Assembly (NCBI GenBank): GCA_904420215.1
Contig: CAJFUR010000124.1
Coordinates: 1-53,653 of the forward strand
Length of the DNA stretch: 53,653 nt
Source of the DNA: an uncultured Eggerthellaceae bacterium
GTDB taxonomy: Bacteria > Actinomycetota > Coriobacteriia > Coriobacteriales > Eggerthellaceae
Direction: 5' to 3'
Below the pieces are notes generated by a model, which saw only the letters and a program-made list of their open reading frames with translations, ran no database searches and was not told the DNA's origin. Position numbers and translations under genes: made by a program. The stretch's first letter is position 1, and every line of letters begins with the position of its first letter. Below are positions 1 to 8,345 of this stretch, in pieces.

Positions 1-789
1 GCGGTCTTCGAACTCGCCGCGGTACTTCGCGCCGGCCATCATGGCGCCCAGGTCCAGCGACACGATGTCGCGGTCCTTGAGCGACGAGGGGACGTCGCCG
101 GCCACGATGCGCTGCGCCAGCCCCTCCACGATGGCCGTCTTGCCGGTGCCCGGCTCGCCGATGAGCACGGGGTTGTTCTTCGTGCGACGCGAAAGCACCT
201 GAATGGTGCGGCGGATTTCCTCGGCACGGCCGATCACCGGGTCCAGCTTGCCTTCGCGCGCCTGCTGGGTGAGGTTTTGGCCATATTGTTCCAGTGCCTC
301 GAACTGCGCCTTTTCCTGCGGATCGGTCACGCGCGTGTCGCCGCGCAGCTCCTCGTAGGCCGCCTCGATGTTCTTGCGCGTCACGCCGGCCACGCCAAGC
401 ACCTTGCCTGCCGCGCCCTTGTCCTCGGAAAGCGCGATGAGCAAGTGCTCGCTGGTGGCGTAGCTGTCGCCCAGCTTCTCGGCAATCTTCACCGCGTTGT
501 CGATGAGGTTCATGAGCGCCGGACCGGGGGCGCCGGCCATCATCATGGAGTTGCCCGACACCTTGGGCATACGCTCTATCTCGGCGTCCACGTTCGCGCG
601 CAGCTGGAAGGGGTCGGCGCCGATGCGCTTGATGATGGCCGACAGGTTGTTCTCCTGCGATTCCAGCAGCGCCTTCAACATGTGGATAGGCTCTGCCTGC
701 GACGCCTCGTTCTCCGACGCTATGACTATCGTTTGCTGCAGCGCCTCCTGTGCGGTGAGCGCCAGCTTGTTCAGGTTGCCCATGTTCAT
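1..789 (-). CDS. clpB: ATP-dependent disaggregase ClpB, N-terminal part (cut by window start)
   Basis: This Hsp100 AAA+ chaperone works with DnaK/DnaJ/GrpE in the cytosol to pull apart protein aggregates. The visible 263 residues hold the N-terminal Clp repeat domain (about residues 1-145, with a [11 protein letters not shown]-type helix and the SEHLLIAL segment) and the start of the first AAA module, with DPVIGR and the Walker A GEPGTGKT. The start at 789 has an AAGGAG site about 8 bases upstream; an in-frame ATG at 783 is an alternative. The C-terminal part lies outside the window. It is the last gene of the dnaK operon, 149 bases after hspR, on the same strand, which fits HspR control. Identity is very sure from the motifs and the context. 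Confidence 0.96.
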   Translation of the reverse strand, partial: MNMGNLNKLALTAQEALQQTIVIASENEASQAEPIHMLKALLESQENNLSAIIKRIGADPFQLRANVDAEIERMPKVSGNSMMMAGAPGPALMNLIDNAVKIAEKLGDSYATSEHLLIALSEDKGAAGKVLGVAGVTRKNIEAAYEELRGDTRVTDPQEKAQFEALEQYGQNLTQQAREGKLDPVIGRAEEIRRTIQVLSRRTKNNPVLIGEPGTGKTAIVEGLAQRIVAGDVPSSLKDRDIVSLDLGAMMAGAKYRGEFEDR

Positions 790-938
790 GAGGGATTCTC
801 CTTCGTGCCTTGTGCCTTCGTGCCAGTTTTCGAGTGCCGTTGCCGGAATGCGGCGCGGGCGGCGTGCGGGATGCCGGTGCGCGGGAGTGCCGGTGCGCCG
901 GGGGACGCGGCGCGGGCGAAAGGCCCGACGCCGGCGCC

Positions 939-1328
939 CTACGGCAGCCGCCGCAGAAGCGGGGGCATGTCGGAAGCGCGCACGAGCGAGTTCACGCTCT
1001 CGCGCGTTTCCAGTTCGTGCACGCGGTCGGCCAGGCGCCGCACGCGCTTGTGCAAGTCGTCCAGTTCCTGGTCGCGCTCGTCAAGGCGCCCCTGCAAGTC
1101 GAGGATGCGGATGACCCCCGCCAGGTTGATGCCCTCGCTGGTCAGTTCGTTGATGAGTTCCAGCCGCTCGATGTCGGCCTGCGAGTACATGCGCGTGTTG
1201 CCACTCGTGCGCTGGGGCGTGACCAGCCCTTTCTGCTCGTAGGTGCGCAGCGTTTGCGGGTGGACGCCGGCCAGCTCCGCAGCCACGCTGATCATGTACA
1301 AGGGCCGGTTGCGATCGTTCATTGCCAT
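939..1328 (-). CDS. hspR: Heat-shock repressor HspR (MerR family)
   Basis: About 129 residues. The N-terminal MerR-type winged HTH (residues about 10-75, with [21 protein letters not shown] and [17 protein letters not shown]) is followed by a coiled-coil stretch ([19 protein letters not shown]). HspR represses the dnaK operon and clpB by binding HAIR inverted repeats with DnaK as co-repressor in Streptomyces and Mycobacterium; that role is inferred here from family and position. The gene overlaps the end of dnaJ: with the second ATG (1322) the overlap is the classic ATGA, and with the first ATG (1328) it is ten bases. The ribosome site is weak for both, so translation is probably coupled to dnaJ. 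Confidence 0.93.
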   Translation of the reverse strand: MAMNDRNRPLYMISVAAELAGVHPQTLRTYEQKGLVTPQRTSGNTRMYSQADIERLELINELTSEGINLAGVIRILDLQGRLDERDQELDDLHKRVRRLADRVHELETRESVNSLVRASDMPPLLRRLP

Positions 1329-2272
1329 GTTCTCACGTCTTCCGTCGTCGCCGCCAGGAAGTCTTCCATCGCCTGACGCTGCCGCTCGTTCATGTCCTTG
1401 GGAACCCGCACGTTGACCTCTATTTTCAGGTCGCCGTTGCCGGAGCCCTTCACGCGCGGGGCGCCCTTGCCGCGCACCGTGAGCACCGTGGCGTCCTGCG
1501 TGCCGGCCGGAACCTTCACGCGCACCTTCGTGCCGTCGGGCGCCGGCACCACGATGCTGGCCCCCAACGCCGCTTCGGCCACGGTCACCGGCAGCGCCAC
1601 GTGCACGTCGGCGCCCTTGCGGGAGTAATGCGGATGCGGGTCTATCTTCGTGGTGATGAGCAGGTCGCCTGCCTCGCCGCCGTTCTCGCCGAGGCCGCCC
1701 TTGCCCTTGAACCGCAGGCGCCCGCCGTCCACGGCGCCGGCCGGAATCTTCACCGTCAGCGTGTCCGACTCCGGCTTTCCGGGGATGCGCACGGTCACGC
1801 GCTTCTCGGTTCCGTTGAACGCCTCGTCGAACGTGACGTTCAACGTCACGTTCATGTCCTGCCCCTTGCGGGCGCGCGGCTGCCGGCCCCCGCCGAAGCC
1901 TCCCAAGTCGCCGAAGTCCCAGTTCGAGCCGAACGCACCCTCGCCGCGGCGAATGCTTTCCAGAATGTCGGACCAACTGTTGAACCCGCCTGCGCCGCCG
2001 AATATGTCCTCGACGTGCACCGAGCCGCCCGCGCCGCCCCATCCGTGGGGGATCTGGTTCTCGTTCGCCGTGCCGTACTGGTCGTACAACTGGCGCTTCT
2101 TGTCGTCGCTCAAGACCTCGTAGGCCTCGTTGATCTCCTTGAACTTCGCCTCGTCGCCGCCCGCATCGGGATGGTGCGTGCGTGCGAGTTTGCGGAACGC
2201 CTTCTTTATTTCGTCGGCCGTGGCGGTACGGGGAACGCCCAGCGTCTTGTAGTAGTCCGGAGTTGCCGCCAT
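1319..2272 (-). CDS. dnaJ: DnaJ/CbpA-type co-chaperone lacking the zinc-finger domain
   Basis: A 317-residue Hsp40 that stimulates DnaK ATPase and delivers substrates. The J domain covers residues 5-70 with the diagnostic HPD at 34-36, then a glycine/phenylalanine-rich linker ([18 protein letters not shown]), then the two beta-barrel substrate domains (about 150-310, with [18 protein letters not shown] and [13 protein letters not shown]). The four CxxCxGxG zinc-finger repeats of classical DnaJ are absent, so by architecture it is CbpA-like, though it sits in the dnaJ position of the operon. The start at 2272 has AGGTGG six bases upstream; a GTG nine bases earlier is in frame but has no good site. 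A gap of 326 bases separates it from grpE and contains a structured repeat. Confidence 0.93.
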   Translation of the reverse strand: MAATPDYYKTLGVPRTATADEIKKAFRKLARTHHPDAGGDEAKFKEINEAYEVLSDDKKRQLYDQYGTANENQIPHGWGGAGGSVHVEDIFGGAGGFNSWSDILESIRRGEGAFGSNWDFGDLGGFGGGRQPRARKGQDMNVTLNVTFDEAFNGTEKRVTVRIPGKPESDTLTVKIPAGAVDGGRLRFKGKGGLGENGGEAGDLLITTKIDPHPHYSRKGADVHVALPVTVAEAALGASIVVPAPDGTKVRVKVPAGTQDATVLTVRGKGAPRVKGSGNGDLKIEVNVRVPKDMNERQRQAMEDFLAATTEDVRTWQ

Positions 2273-2446
2273 GTTCGCCACCTCTTTTCGCGCTGTCTCC
2301 TATACGACAAGGGCGGACCCACGCCCGCCCCTCCCGTCAATTGGCTTGCAAGTTCGCCTCGCCGGTTGCCGCATTTCGCCAACCCGTTTCGCCTCGCCGG
2401 TTGCCGTGCTTCGCAGGTTCGCCCGAAGCCGGCGAGGGCGCCCGCG

Positions 2447-2577
2447 GTGCCCGGAATTCGTGGGATTGCGAAGGCGACGCGCACCTCGTCGCACGGGCCT
2501 TCGCAACCCCGCGAAGGCCGAGTGCTGCGAGTGGCCGCAGCGTCGGCGCGTTCCGGCGGCCGCCAGGTCGCCGGAAC
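2447..2577 (-). repeat. Structured dispersed repeat, copy A (between grpE and dnaJ)
   Basis: A 131-base element related to 43809-43961 and 50051-50182, all in the same orientation. Read on the minus strand it begins 21 bases after the grpE stop with a 12-bp hairpin (2550-2577, loop TGGC, one wobble pair), then a GCTGCG/CGCAGC hairpin, then a hairpin closed by GCGAAGGC/GCCTTCGC, and ends with a block resembling ATCCCACGAATTCCGGGCAC. It lies inside the dnaK operon, so it is probably part of the transcript between grpE and dnaJ. The remainder of the 2273-2598 gap is GC-rich sequence with short GTTTCGCCTCGCCGGTTGCCG-like repeats and no gene. Confidence 0.75.
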
Positions 2578-2598
2578 CCTACGCCACCCGCGCCCACC

Positions 2599-3447
2599 CT
2601 ACTCCGCTTCTGCGGGCTTCTCGCGTTTCGGGCCGCCCGTGGTCACTGTCACCATGGCGGGCCGCAGGACCTTCGTTCCCAAGCGGTAACCTTTCTGGTA
2701 CACTTCGGCCACCGTTTCGTCGGGCACGCTGGCATCGTCCACCGTGGCCACGGCCTGCGACTCCAACGCGTCGAACGCCGCGCCTTGGGGGTCGATGACC
2801 TCGAGGCCGTCCTTCTTCAACACGTCGAGCAGCTTCGTGTGCACGGCCTGCACGCCGCCCAGAAGCCCCGTCTCGCCGTTGTTCGTGGCGTAGTCGATGG
2901 TGCGCTCGAAGTCGTCGATCACCGGCAGCAGGCTGGTGACCAGCTTCTCGGCCGCACGGGCCTTCTCGGCCTCGCGCTGCTCGGTGGTGCGGCGGCGGTA
3001 CGTGTCCCATTCCGCATGCAGGCGCATGAATTTGTCCTGCCATTCCGCTGCCTCGGCCTGCGCCGCCACCAGCGCTTCTGCCGCTGCGGCGGCAAGGGCG
3101 TCGGCGTCGATCTCCGCTTCGGCTTCGGCACCGGCACCGGCGGCTGCAGTGCCATCGGCGGCTGCGGCCCCTTCGGCTTCGCCAGGGCCGGGTTCTATCG
3201 CGTCGGCTTCCACAACCTGTTCCTTCTGGCCTGCAGAAGCCTTGCCGTCGGCAGCGCTCTGGGCAGGAGCGCCTTGGGCACCCGCGCCCTGCGTGCCGCC
3301 GGTGGCCGCAGCCGGCCCCGAAGGGCCAGCCGCGGCGGAGGAGTTGGCGCCAGACTCCGGAGAGGAGGGGGTTTTGGCAGAGCCGGCGCCCGGGTTGGTT
3401 TCAGAGGCGGAAGCGTCCGAGACGTGGTCTTTTTCGGGCTTCGCCAT
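2599..3447 (-). CDS. grpE: Nucleotide exchange factor GrpE
   Basis: A 282-residue protein that releases ADP from DnaK. The C-terminal half (from about residue 135) is a standard GrpE: a long helix (WQDKFMRLHAEWDTYRRRT), then LLPVIDDFERTIDYA, and the beta-wing segment VAEVYQKGYRLGTKVLRPAMV. The first 130 residues are an Ala/Gly/Glu-rich low-complexity extension much longer than the 40-60 residues usual in the family. The start at 3447 has GGAAG upstream, located in the 3' end of dnaK; only five bases separate the two genes, so they are co-transcribed and probably translationally coupled. Confidence 0.96.
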   Translation of the reverse strand: MAKPEKDHVSDASASETNPGAGSAKTPSSPESGANSSAAAGPSGPAAATGGTQGAGAQGAPAQSAADGKASAGQKEQVVEADAIEPGPGEAEGAAAADGTAAAGAGAEAEAEIDADALAAAAAEALVAAQAEAAEWQDKFMRLHAEWDTYRRRTTEQREAEKARAAEKLVTSLLPVIDDFERTIDYATNNGETGLLGGVQAVHTKLLDVLKKDGLEVIDPQGAAFDALESQAVATVDDASVPDETVAEVYQKGYRLGTKVLRPAMVTVTTGGPKREKPAEAE

Positions 3448-3452
3448 GGCTG

Positions 3453-5366
3453 CTACTTCCTTTCCTTAGCGTCGCCGTCGTCCTCCACGACCTCGTAGTC
3501 CGCCTCGATGGTGTCGTCGGCCGGAGCGGTCTCGGCGGCTGCGGCGGACGCGCCCGCGGCGGCGCCTTCGGTGGAGTACACCACTTCGGCCAGCTTGTAA
3601 CCGGCGGCCTGCAGCTTCTCGGTGGCAGCCTTGATGGCGTCCATGTCGGTGCCCTCAAGCGCGCTCTTTGCCTCGGCAATGGCTTCCTCCGCCTGCGACT
3701 TCACGTCGGCGGGAGCCTTGTCGCCCAGCTCGGACAACGTTTGCTCGGTGGCGTTCACCAGCGCGTCGGCGTTGTTGCGAACCTCCACTTCCTCCTTGCG
3801 CTTGCGGTCTTCCTCCGCATGCTGCTCGGCGTCCTTCACCATGCGGTCCACTTCCTCGTCGGACAGCGCGGTGGAGCCGGAAATGGTGATCTGCTGCTGC
3901 TTGCCAGTGCCCAAGTCCTTCGCCGACACGTTCACGATGCCGTTGGCGTCGATGTCGAACGTGACCTCGATCTGCGGCACGCCGCGGCGGGCGGCCGGAA
4001 TGCCGGTCAGCTGGAACTTGCCCAGCGTCTTGTTGCCGGACGCCATCTGGCGCTCGCCCTGCAGCACGTGCACTTCCACGCTGGTCTGGTTGTCGGACGC
4101 CGTGGAGTAGATTTCGGTCTTGCGCGTGGGGATGGTGGTGTTGCGCTCGATCATCTTGGTCATGACGCCGCCCATGGTTTCCACGCCCAGCGACAGCGGG
4201 GTCACGTCCAGAAGCAGGATGCCCTCCACGTCGCCGGCCAGCACGCCGCCCTGCACGGCAGCGCCCATGGCCACCACTTCGTCGGGGTTCACCGACATGT
4301 TGGGTTCCTTGCCGGTGAGCTTCTTCACGATCTCCTGCACGGCGGGCATGCGCGTGGAGCCGCCGACCAGGATGACCTCGTCGATGTCGCCCGCCTTGAG
4401 GCCCGCGTCCTTGAGCGCCTGCTCGACGGGCGTCTTCACGCGGTCAAGCAGATCCTTCGTGATGCGCTCGAACTCGGCGCGCGTGAGCGTGTAGTCCAAG
4501 TGCTTCGGGCCGGACGCGTCGGCCGTGATGAACGGCAGGTTGACGTTGGCCTGCGAGGTGGAGGAAAGTTCCATCTTTGCCTTCTCGGCCGCTTCCTTCA
4601 AGCGCTGCAGCGCCATCTTGTCCTGACGCAGGTCGATGCCGTTGTCGGCCTGGAACTTGTCGGCCAGCCAGTCGATGATGCGCTGGTCCCAGTCGTCGCC
4701 GCCCAAGTGGTTGTCGCCCGCAGTGGACGCCACTTCGAACACGCCGTCGCCCAACTCCAGGATAGACACGTCGAACGTGCCGCCGCCCAGGTCGAACACC
4801 AGGATCTTCTCGTCCTTGTTCGTCTTGTCCAAGCCGTAAGCCAGCGCGGCGGCCGTGGGCTCGTTGATGATGCGCAGCACTTCCAAGCCCGCGATCTTGC
4901 CGGCGTCCTTGGTGGCCTGACGCTGCGCGTCGTTGAAGTAGGCCGGAACCGTGATGACGGCCTGCGTCACCGGGCCGCCCAGCTGCTTTTCGGCGTCTGC
5001 CTTCAGCTTCTGCAGAACCATGGCCGAAATCTCTTCGGGCGTGTAGTCCTTGCCGTCGATGTCCACCACCGCGCGGCCGTCCTTGCCCTTCTGCACCTTG
5101 TAGCTGACGGTCTTCTGCTCGTCTTTCGTCTCGTCGAACGAGCGGCCGATGAAGCGCTTGACCGACGACACGGTGTTTTCGGGGTTGGTGACCGCCTGGT
5201 TCTTCGCAGCCTTGCCCACGACGCGCTCGCCGTCCTTGCGGAAGCCCTCCACCGAAGGCGTGGTGCGGTCGCCTTCCGCGTTCACGAGGATTTCAGGCTC
5301 GCTGCCCTCCATGACCGCCATGGCGGAGTTCGTGGTGCCGAGGTCGATACCCAGAATCTTTGACAT
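3453..5366 (-). CDS. dnaK: Molecular chaperone DnaK (Hsp70)
   Basis: A 637-residue Hsp70, full length. The ATPase domain begins [13 protein letters not shown], contains the [14 protein letters not shown]-type phosphate motif (here [13 protein letters not shown]) and [11 protein letters not shown]; the substrate domain begins around residue 385 with [17 protein letters not shown] and ends in a helical lid with an acidic tail. It binds exposed hydrophobic segments in nascent or damaged proteins and cycles with DnaJ and GrpE encoded downstream. The start at 5366 has GAGGAAG upstream. It is the first gene of the operon, 60-odd bases from a strong promoter and below a HAIR-like operator, so heat induction by relief of HspR repression is likely. 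Confidence 0.98.
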   Translation of the reverse strand: MSKILGIDLGTTNSAMAVMEGSEPEILVNAEGDRTTPSVEGFRKDGERVVGKAAKNQAVTNPENTVSSVKRFIGRSFDETKDEQKTVSYKVQKGKDGRAVVDIDGKDYTPEEISAMVLQKLKADAEKQLGGPVTQAVITVPAYFNDAQRQATKDAGKIAGLEVLRIINEPTAAALAYGLDKTNKDEKILVFDLGGGTFDVSILELGDGVFEVASTAGDNHLGGDDWDQRIIDWLADKFQADNGIDLRQDKMALQRLKEAAEKAKMELSSTSQANVNLPFITADASGPKHLDYTLTRAEFERITKDLLDRVKTPVEQALKDAGLKAGDIDEVILVGGSTRMPAVQEIVKKLTGKEPNMSVNPDEVVAMGAAVQGGVLAGDVEGILLLDVTPLSLGVETMGGVMTKMIERNTTIPTRKTEIYSTASDNQTSVEVHVLQGERQMASGNKTLGKFQLTGIPAARRGVPQIEVTFDIDANGIVNVSAKDLGTGKQQQITISGSTALSDEEVDRMVKDAEQHAEEDRKRKEEVEVRNNADALVNATEQTLSELGDKAPADVKSQAEEAIAEAKSALEGTDMDAIKAATEKLQAAGYKLAEVVYSTEGAAAGASAAAAETAPADDTIEADYEVVEDDGDAKERK

Positions 5367-5431
5367 TATGTGCTTCCTCTCAATCGAAGTTACTTATGCA
5401 AACTCGACTAAACTGCTTTTCGATATTGCGT

Positions 5432-5460
5432 ACTATAAAATCTAAGTGTTCTGTTGTCAA
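5432..5460 (-). promoter_or_regulatory. Sigma-70-type promoter of the dnaK operon
   Basis: On the minus strand TTGACA (5460-5455) and TATAGT (5437-5432) are separated by exactly 17 bases, a near-consensus housekeeping promoter. The predicted transcription start lies near 5425, giving a leader of about 60 bases before dnaK. Confidence 0.8.
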
Positions 5461-5476
5461 GTTTCTTCACGCATAA

Positions 5477-5497
5477 TTGTTCACATTTCTTGAACAA
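5477..5497. promoter_or_regulatory. HAIR-like inverted repeat, candidate HspR operator
   Basis: A perfect inverted repeat TTGTTCA-N7-TGAACAA. The Streptomyces HAIR element is CTTGAGT-N7-ACTCAAG, so arm length and spacing agree exactly while the bases differ. It lies about 17 bases upstream of the -35 box of the dnaK promoter. Assignment to HspR is inferred from geometry and position. Confidence 0.65.
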
Positions 5498-6335
5498 GGG
5501 CAACTATAACCAGCGCAGGGAGTTCGATGGCCCGGAGCCTCCAACCGTTGCACACCCCGCACGCGTTCGTCACGGGACCGAAAAGTGGAGTCCGGCGAAG
5601 GAGGGAGCCCGCGGTTACGGGTACGAACACGGACGCGGGTGCGCGCGGCGCGGGTGCGGGTGCGGGTGCGGGCGCGGCTGTGGGCGCGGCGCGCGCACTT
5701 GCATGCAAAAAGGCACTGGACAGGTAGTCGGCGGTTTCCTTCTTGCCGCGCCACGATCTTCACGTATTTGCACGCGAACGGGCATCCAAAGCGCATCCAC
5801 GACAAGAGGCGGTGCTCCCGGTTCTCTCGCACGCTTGCGTTCGAAAACGGACAACCGTGCGCCAAAGATATGAGCGCGCAACGCATCGTCGTTTTCGCAC
5901 ACTTGCGCATGCGAACGGGTGCGGGTACGCACACGAGCACCGCATCTGCAGGTCGTCGGCGGACTCCAAAACGACCCTTCCGCACGTGCGTCCGAACGGA
6001 TGCAGGCGGCAAACGGGCGCCGAGAGATGCGGCGTGCCGGTTGCTGGCTCGGCGCACGGGCGTCCGGGCAGGCGCGACAGGCGGAGGAAAACGGGGGGAG
6101 ATGGGGGAAGGCGCCAGAGCGCTAAAACAGAGAAACGGGAAGGCAAGGGGACCTTTCGCTGCCACAAATTGCACGATTTCCGACATCCCCCTTCCCAGCA
6201 GGACACCTCGAAAACATGCTGCAGAACAAAAGGCCTGATCAGAATTGCAGGAAAGCAAACTGGACAGCGGTCGCCCGCCTCTATGTGTCAGAAATCGTCC
6301 AATTTGTGGCTTTCACAGGGCGGCAAAACGCAAAA
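5498..6335. other. Noncoding region upstream of dnaK with degenerate repeats
   Basis: No convincing gene. Around 5610-5700 there is GC-rich simple sequence (repeated GCGGGTGCGGG/CGCGGGTGCG). From about 5698 to 6000 a degenerate motif of the form CACxTTGCxxxxGCGAACGG recurs five times near 5698, 5762, 5832, 5900 and 5980, at intervals of roughly 60-85 bases. At 6162-6309 there is an inverted repeat pair. Open frames running through the region differ in composition from the neighbouring genes and have no ribosome sites. Confidence 0.5.
6162..6309. repeat. 24-bp imperfect inverted repeat pair flanking 100 bp
   Basis: 6162-6185 and 6286-6309 are inverted copies agreeing at 22 of 24 positions (core CCACAAATTG-ACGATTTC), separated by exactly 100 bases. 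The layout resembles a small non-autonomous mobile element or a long hairpin; no flanking target duplication is obvious to me. Confidence 0.55.
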
Positions 6336-6373
6336 GCCCCCATGGCGCCTTTGGAAAAGGGCGCCACGGGGGC
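6336..6373 (-). terminator. Rho-independent terminator
   Basis: On the minus strand GCCCCCGTGGCGCCC pairs with GGCGCCATGGGGGC around a short A/T loop and is followed by TTTTGCGTTTTG. It lies about 250 bases after the stop of the flavoprotein reductase and is its likely transcription end. The 6374-6626 stretch in between is CCGCC/CTGCC-rich simple sequence. Confidence 0.7.
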
Positions 6374-6626
6374 AACAACCAAAGGATGCCGTCCGGGAGG
6401 GCGCAGCGGCAACCGGAACGTCGCTGCCCGAAGGGAGAGAGCTGGGCAAGCGGCGGGAGGGGCGGGGCGGCGGTGCCACAGTGGAAGAGACGTTACGCCT
6501 GCGCTTCCCACACCCGCCGCGACCGGCTGCTACCCGCCACCCGCCACCCGCCGCGGCCACCCGCCATCCGCCGTCCGCCGCAGCCGACCGCTTCCCACCA
6601 GCCGCCGCCTGCCGTCTGCCGGCTGC

Positions 6627-8144
6627 CTACAGCGCCGCGAGCGTTTCGCCGACGTAGTAGCCGGTGGCCATGCAGGTGGACACGCTCGCATACGACAGCG
6701 TGGTCACGGCGCCTGCCGCGTACAAACCGGGGATCTCGTTGTCGCTTTCGTCGAGCACCTGATTGTTCGGACCCACCATGAAACCGCCCGACGTCTTGTA
6801 GCGGCACACGTTCAAGCGCAGCGCATGGTACGGCGGCTCGAGCGAGTTCAACCAGGCCTTCTTCTCGAAGTCGGTATCCTCGCCGCTTGCCACCAGCTCG
6901 TCATAGCGGGCAAACGTGGCCTTGAGCGTTTCGGCGGGAACGTCCATGCCGGCGGCAAGCTCGTCAAGCGTATTGGCGGTCACGTAGGCATCCGCATGCG
7001 TTTTGATGTTGCTTTCCACCGACGCCGCGATGCAACGGGCATCGAACGCACGCTGGTCGAAGATCGACCACCACTCGCGGTAGCCCGCCTCCACGGCCGC
7101 GATGGCCGCGTCGTGCGACTGATCCTCCTTGATGAAGCGCTTGCCGTTCGGCAGCACCAAGACCACGGGCGTCCAATAGCCCCACGTGGTGCAGTTGGGA
7201 ATGTCGCCCATGAGGTTGCAGTAGGTGTACGAGGAATCCATGCCGGTGAGCGCAGCGCCGGCCGCCACGCCCAGCTTGTGACCCTCGCCCAGGCAGCCAT
7301 GCACCAGCTGCGCGTAGTTTGCCCAGTCGGGAATGTAGCGCTGGACCATTTCGCCGTTGTCGGCAAAACCGCCGGTGGCGAGCACGGTGGCCGCAGCCTT
7401 GATGTCCGTGATCGTGCCCTTCTCGGTGTCCTCGAAGCGCGCGCCGATGACCGTGCCTTCCGCATCCTTGATGAGGGCTATGGCACGCGCGTTGTAAATG
7501 AACTCGGCTCCCAGTTCCTCCAGTTTCGCGGCAATGGGCGTGAGGATGTTGATGCCGCCCGTACCAATGCCGTCGGCCGGCAGGATGACGCTTGCAGCCA
7601 AACGCGGCAACTCCTCGTCGGTGGCAGGCTGCTGGAACTTCGCGCCGAAGTCGTTGATGGCGGAGTCCACGAACTTCGTGTTGGCGTAGGTCTTGCCTTT
7701 CACCCATTCGGGATACCAGTCGTACTGGTCGAAGCCGGCCGTCTGCTTTTCCTTGACCGATTCCCAGTACTCGTCAATCGTGGTGGAATAGCCCGCATCC
7801 AGCTGCAGCTGCGTGCCGTTGGCAAACATGAAGCAGCACGAACCGGCCGAGTCGCCTCCCATCATCTGCTGCTTTTCGGCGAACACGATCTTCTTGCCCG
7901 CAAGCGCCGGAGCCATGGCCGCAGCCAGACCGGCATAGCCCGTGCCGATGATGAGGATGTCCGTCTCCTGGTCGAAGCTGACCGGCTCGTAGCCCACAAC
8001 GGAAGCTTCGCCCGATCCTTCCGCCGATGCCGCCTTGCCGGATTCGCCGCCGTTCGGGCTGCAACCCGCCAACGCCGCTCCCGCACCCGCAACGAGGCAA
8101 GCCGAGCCGCCCACTTTCAGAAAATCCCTCCGCGAAAGTGCCAT
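6627..8144 (-). CDS. Tat-exported FAD-dependent reductase (fumarate/urocanate reductase-like lipoprotein)
   Basis: A 505-residue flavoprotein of the FAD_binding_2 family. Residues 1-30 carry a twin-arginine signal (SRRDFLK), a hydrophobic segment and a lipobox-like LAGC, so the enzyme is probably exported folded and lipid-anchored. The ADP-binding fold follows at about residue 63 (LIIGTGYAGLAAAMA), and the C-terminal FAD segment is GLYAAGAVTTLSYASVSTCMATGYYVGE. Such enzymes in Eggerthellaceae reduce alkene bonds of fumarate, urocanate-like acids, cardiac glycosides or other dietary molecules; the substrate here cannot be read from sequence. AGGAGG precedes the ATG at 8144; upstream in-frame codons have no site. 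It lies 200 bases after a LuxR-type membrane regulator on the same strand, the usual arrangement for substrate-specific induction. Confidence 0.88.
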   Translation of the reverse strand: MALSRRDFLKVGGSACLVAGAGAALAGCSPNGGESGKAASAEGSGEASVVGYEPVSFDQETDILIIGTGYAGLAAAMAPALAGKKIVFAEKQQMMGGDSAGSCCFMFANGTQLQLDAGYSTTIDEYWESVKEKQTAGFDQYDWYPEWVKGKTYANTKFVDSAINDFGAKFQQPATDEELPRLAASVILPADGIGTGGINILTPIAAKLEELGAEFIYNARAIALIKDAEGTVIGARFEDTEKGTITDIKAAATVLATGGFADNGEMVQRYIPDWANYAQLVHGCLGEGHKLGVAAGAALTGMDSSYTYCNLMGDIPNCTTWGYWTPVVLVLPNGKRFIKEDQSHDAAIAAVEAGYREWWSIFDQRAFDARCIAASVESNIKTHADAYVTANTLDELAAGMDVPAETLKATFARYDELVASGEDTDFEKKAWLNSLEPPYHALRLNVCRYKTSGGFMVGPNNQVLDESDNEIPGLYAAGAVTTLSYASVSTCMATGYYVGETLAAL

Positions 8145-8281
8145 CGTTCCTCCTTTTTCCTTGATCCTGTGGCTGGAAGGCTTCGGCGACTGCGTTCCGC
8201 ATGGCGTTCGAGCGCGCATGGCGCCCAAGCCTTGCCAGCCGATGCGCCTTGCAGCGTATCCGGCTGCGGGGAACTTGCATC

Positions 8282-8296
8282 CCCCAATAATTGGGG
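8282..8296. promoter_or_regulatory. Palindrome between LuxR regulator and reductase, candidate operator
   Basis: CCCCAAT-A-ATTGGGG is a perfect 7-1-7 palindrome, about 138 bases upstream of the reductase start and 50 bases after the regulator stop. Its position suggests a binding site for the neighbouring LuxR regulator; no direct evidence. Confidence 0.4.
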
Positions 8297-8345
8297 AAAA
8301 TGAGAACTGCCTGATGAACGACGAGAAAAAGAGCCGCGAAAAGCG

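Noticed and set aside
5467-6258. Cys/Arg-rich minus-strand frame upstream of dnaK
   Set aside because: Periodic CPFACKxxK-like peptide comes from the DNA repeats. There is no ribosome site, and the composition is unlike neighbouring genes.
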